Source of the DNA: an uncultured Anaerolineales bacterium
GTDB taxonomy: Bacteria; Chloroflexota; Anaerolineae; Anaerolineales; UBA11657
Direction of reading: 5' to 3'
Assembly: GCA_913040765.1 (NCBI GenBank)
Contig: CAJWIA010000012.1
Span: 1-15,452 of the forward strand
DNA: 15,452 bases
In this document: positions 15,066 through 15,452 of the stretch, in pieces
How the letters are laid out: every line of letters starts with the position of its first letter
Position numbering within the stretch: the first letter of the stretch is position 1
The notes under the pieces: generated by a model
Told to the model about the DNA's origin: nothing
Database searches by the model: none
What the model saw: the letters and a program-made list of their open reading frames with translations, nothing else
Program-made: the position numbers and the translations under genes

Positions 15066-15301
15066 AGTCGGTTACGGTCAATATACTGCGTTCACCGGCG
15101 ATGCATCAGATAGGCCCGAATAAAATTATATATCTGCCGACCTAGTGGTTTTCCTCAGAAGTCAGGGGTTTTAGTCATCGCTTGTGACAGGAGTTGCCAA
15201 GAAAGAATTGCAAATAAATAATTACTAAATTGATAGTATGACACGTTGACCTGTTAAACATAAAGGTCGCAATCATCCTGAATGGATGAAAGGATATTGA
15301 A
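15066..15301 (+). other. Long 5' leader of the repeat-protein gene, with hairpins
   Basis: About 235 nt separate the promoter from the start codon, long for this gene-dense window. Visible pairings: GTCGGT (15067-15072) with GCCGAC (15136-15141), a long-range stem with one G-U; GTCA/TGAC (15174-15188); GACCT/AGGTC (15248-15268, loop 11); and TCATCC-TGAAT-GGATGA (15273-15289), which directly abuts the ribosome binding site. No known riboswitch signature was recognised. It may be a regulatory leader or a plain untranslated region. Confidence 0.4.
15289..15294 (+). promoter_or_regulatory. Ribosome binding site of the repeat-protein gene
   Basis: AAAGGA, 7 nt before the ATG at 15302. It fixes the start and its first base is the last base of a 6-bp hairpin, so folding could limit access. 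Confidence 0.7.
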
Positions 15302-15452
15302 ATGATCAATTACATTTTAAGTTGGGAAAGTAACGTTAATATGCAGACAGCAGGTACACCTGGTGGTCCTCCAGCGGGCGAAGGCGGTACACCTGGCGGT
15401 CCTCCAGCGGGCGAAGGCGGTACACCTGGCGGTCCTCCAGCGGGCGAAGGCG
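15302..15452 (+). CDS. Gly/Pro-rich tandem-repeat protein, 3' end beyond window
   Basis: Partial gene, 50 codons visible. The non-repeat N-terminus is MINYILSWESNVNMQTA, then the 11-residue unit GTPGGPPAGEG repeats three times up to the edge. Each unit has five Gly, three Pro and one Glu, so the chain should be extended, disordered and acidic. Gly spacing (3, 1, 4, 2, 1) is not the period-3 Gly-X-Y of collagen, though the composition is similar. There is no signal peptide or membrane helix in the visible part. The good Shine-Dalgarno site, the promoter and a frame-preserving 33-bp period all argue for a real gene. Its base composition (about 73% GC in the repeats) stands out from the rest. 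Function unknown; a surface or structural polymer, or a flexible linker before a downstream domain, are possibilities. Confidence 0.75.
   Translation, partial: MINYILSWESNVNMQTAGTPGGPPAGEGGTPGGPPAGEGGTPGGPPAGEG
15353..15452 (+). repeat. 33-bp tandem repeat, three copies, continuing past the edge
   Basis: Copies begin at 15353, 15386 and 15419. Copies 2 and 3 are identical, and copy 1 differs by one silent base at 15364 (T for C, GGT/GGC). There is no spacer between copies. Near-perfect identity points to recent expansion or active homogenisation. Confidence 0.95.

Noticed and set aside
15101..15145. 14-codon leader peptide (MHQIGPNKIIYLPT)
   Set aside because: No Shine-Dalgarno site precedes it, and there is no run of a regulatory amino acid.
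15066..15301. Known riboswitch (cyclic di-GMP, SAM, cobalamin, lysine)
   Set aside because: None of the conserved core motifs I know for these could be found in the leader.
15353..15452. CRISPR array
   Set aside because: The 33-bp units are directly adjacent with no spacers, keep a reading frame, and encode a repeat protein.

Overview
The window is a stretch of an AT-rich bacterial chromosome (roughly 40% GC by eye). Gene content and protein style fit the Chloroflexota. The pointers are a divergent YchF-family protein, a pair of small single-pass proteins of a type I associate with Chloroflexota, a YfhO-family protein and a small three-helix membrane protein. A marine or aquatic Dehalococcoidia/SAR202-like lineage is my best guess, but it is an inference from protein resemblance and no marker gene here proves it.

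Layout. 4-1107 (minus): YchF/OLA1-family P-loop NTPase with an altered switch II region. 1161-1243 (plus): tRNA-Leu(CAA) with a good promoter in the ychF-tRNA gap. 1283-6984 (plus): a tight run of six genes, namely two paralogous membrane-anchored proteins, a cyclase/KynB-family metal hydrolase, two GT-B glycosyltransferases and a polyprenyl-phosphate sugar phosphotransferase. The last three form the core of an envelope polysaccharide or glycolipid module. The phosphotransferase would start a lipid-linked glycan and the glycosyltransferases extend it. No flippase or polymerase lies in the window. 7013-9004 (minus, convergent): a YfhO-family multi-pass protein, a plausible lipid-linked glycosyltransferase. 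9164-9526 (minus): small membrane protein. 9572-10483 (minus): branched-chain aminotransferase IlvE with its own promoter and Shine-Dalgarno site. 10655-12544 (minus): DnaK, with a clear intrinsic terminator behind it and a candidate promoter/operator in front. 12716-13681 (plus, divergent from dnaK): GtrB/DPM-type family 2 glycosyltransferase, followed 24 bp later by the Mre11/SbcD nuclease subunit (13706-14935).

The right edge is the most unusual part. A 366-bp gene-free stretch holds a strong sigma70-type promoter and a leader of about 235 nt with small hairpins. It leads into a new open reading frame at 15302, with an excellent ribosome binding site, that turns into perfect 33-bp tandem repeats. 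These encode an 11-residue Gly/Pro-rich unit (GTPGGPPAGEG) and run out of the window. The repeats are about 73% GC in an otherwise AT-rich region.

Several genes have a near-consensus -10 box only 6 to 10 nt from the start codon, which suggests leaderless or nearly leaderless transcripts. Most of the window is ordinary core metabolism, chaperone and envelope biosynthesis. I see no mobile element, prophage, CRISPR array or defence island.
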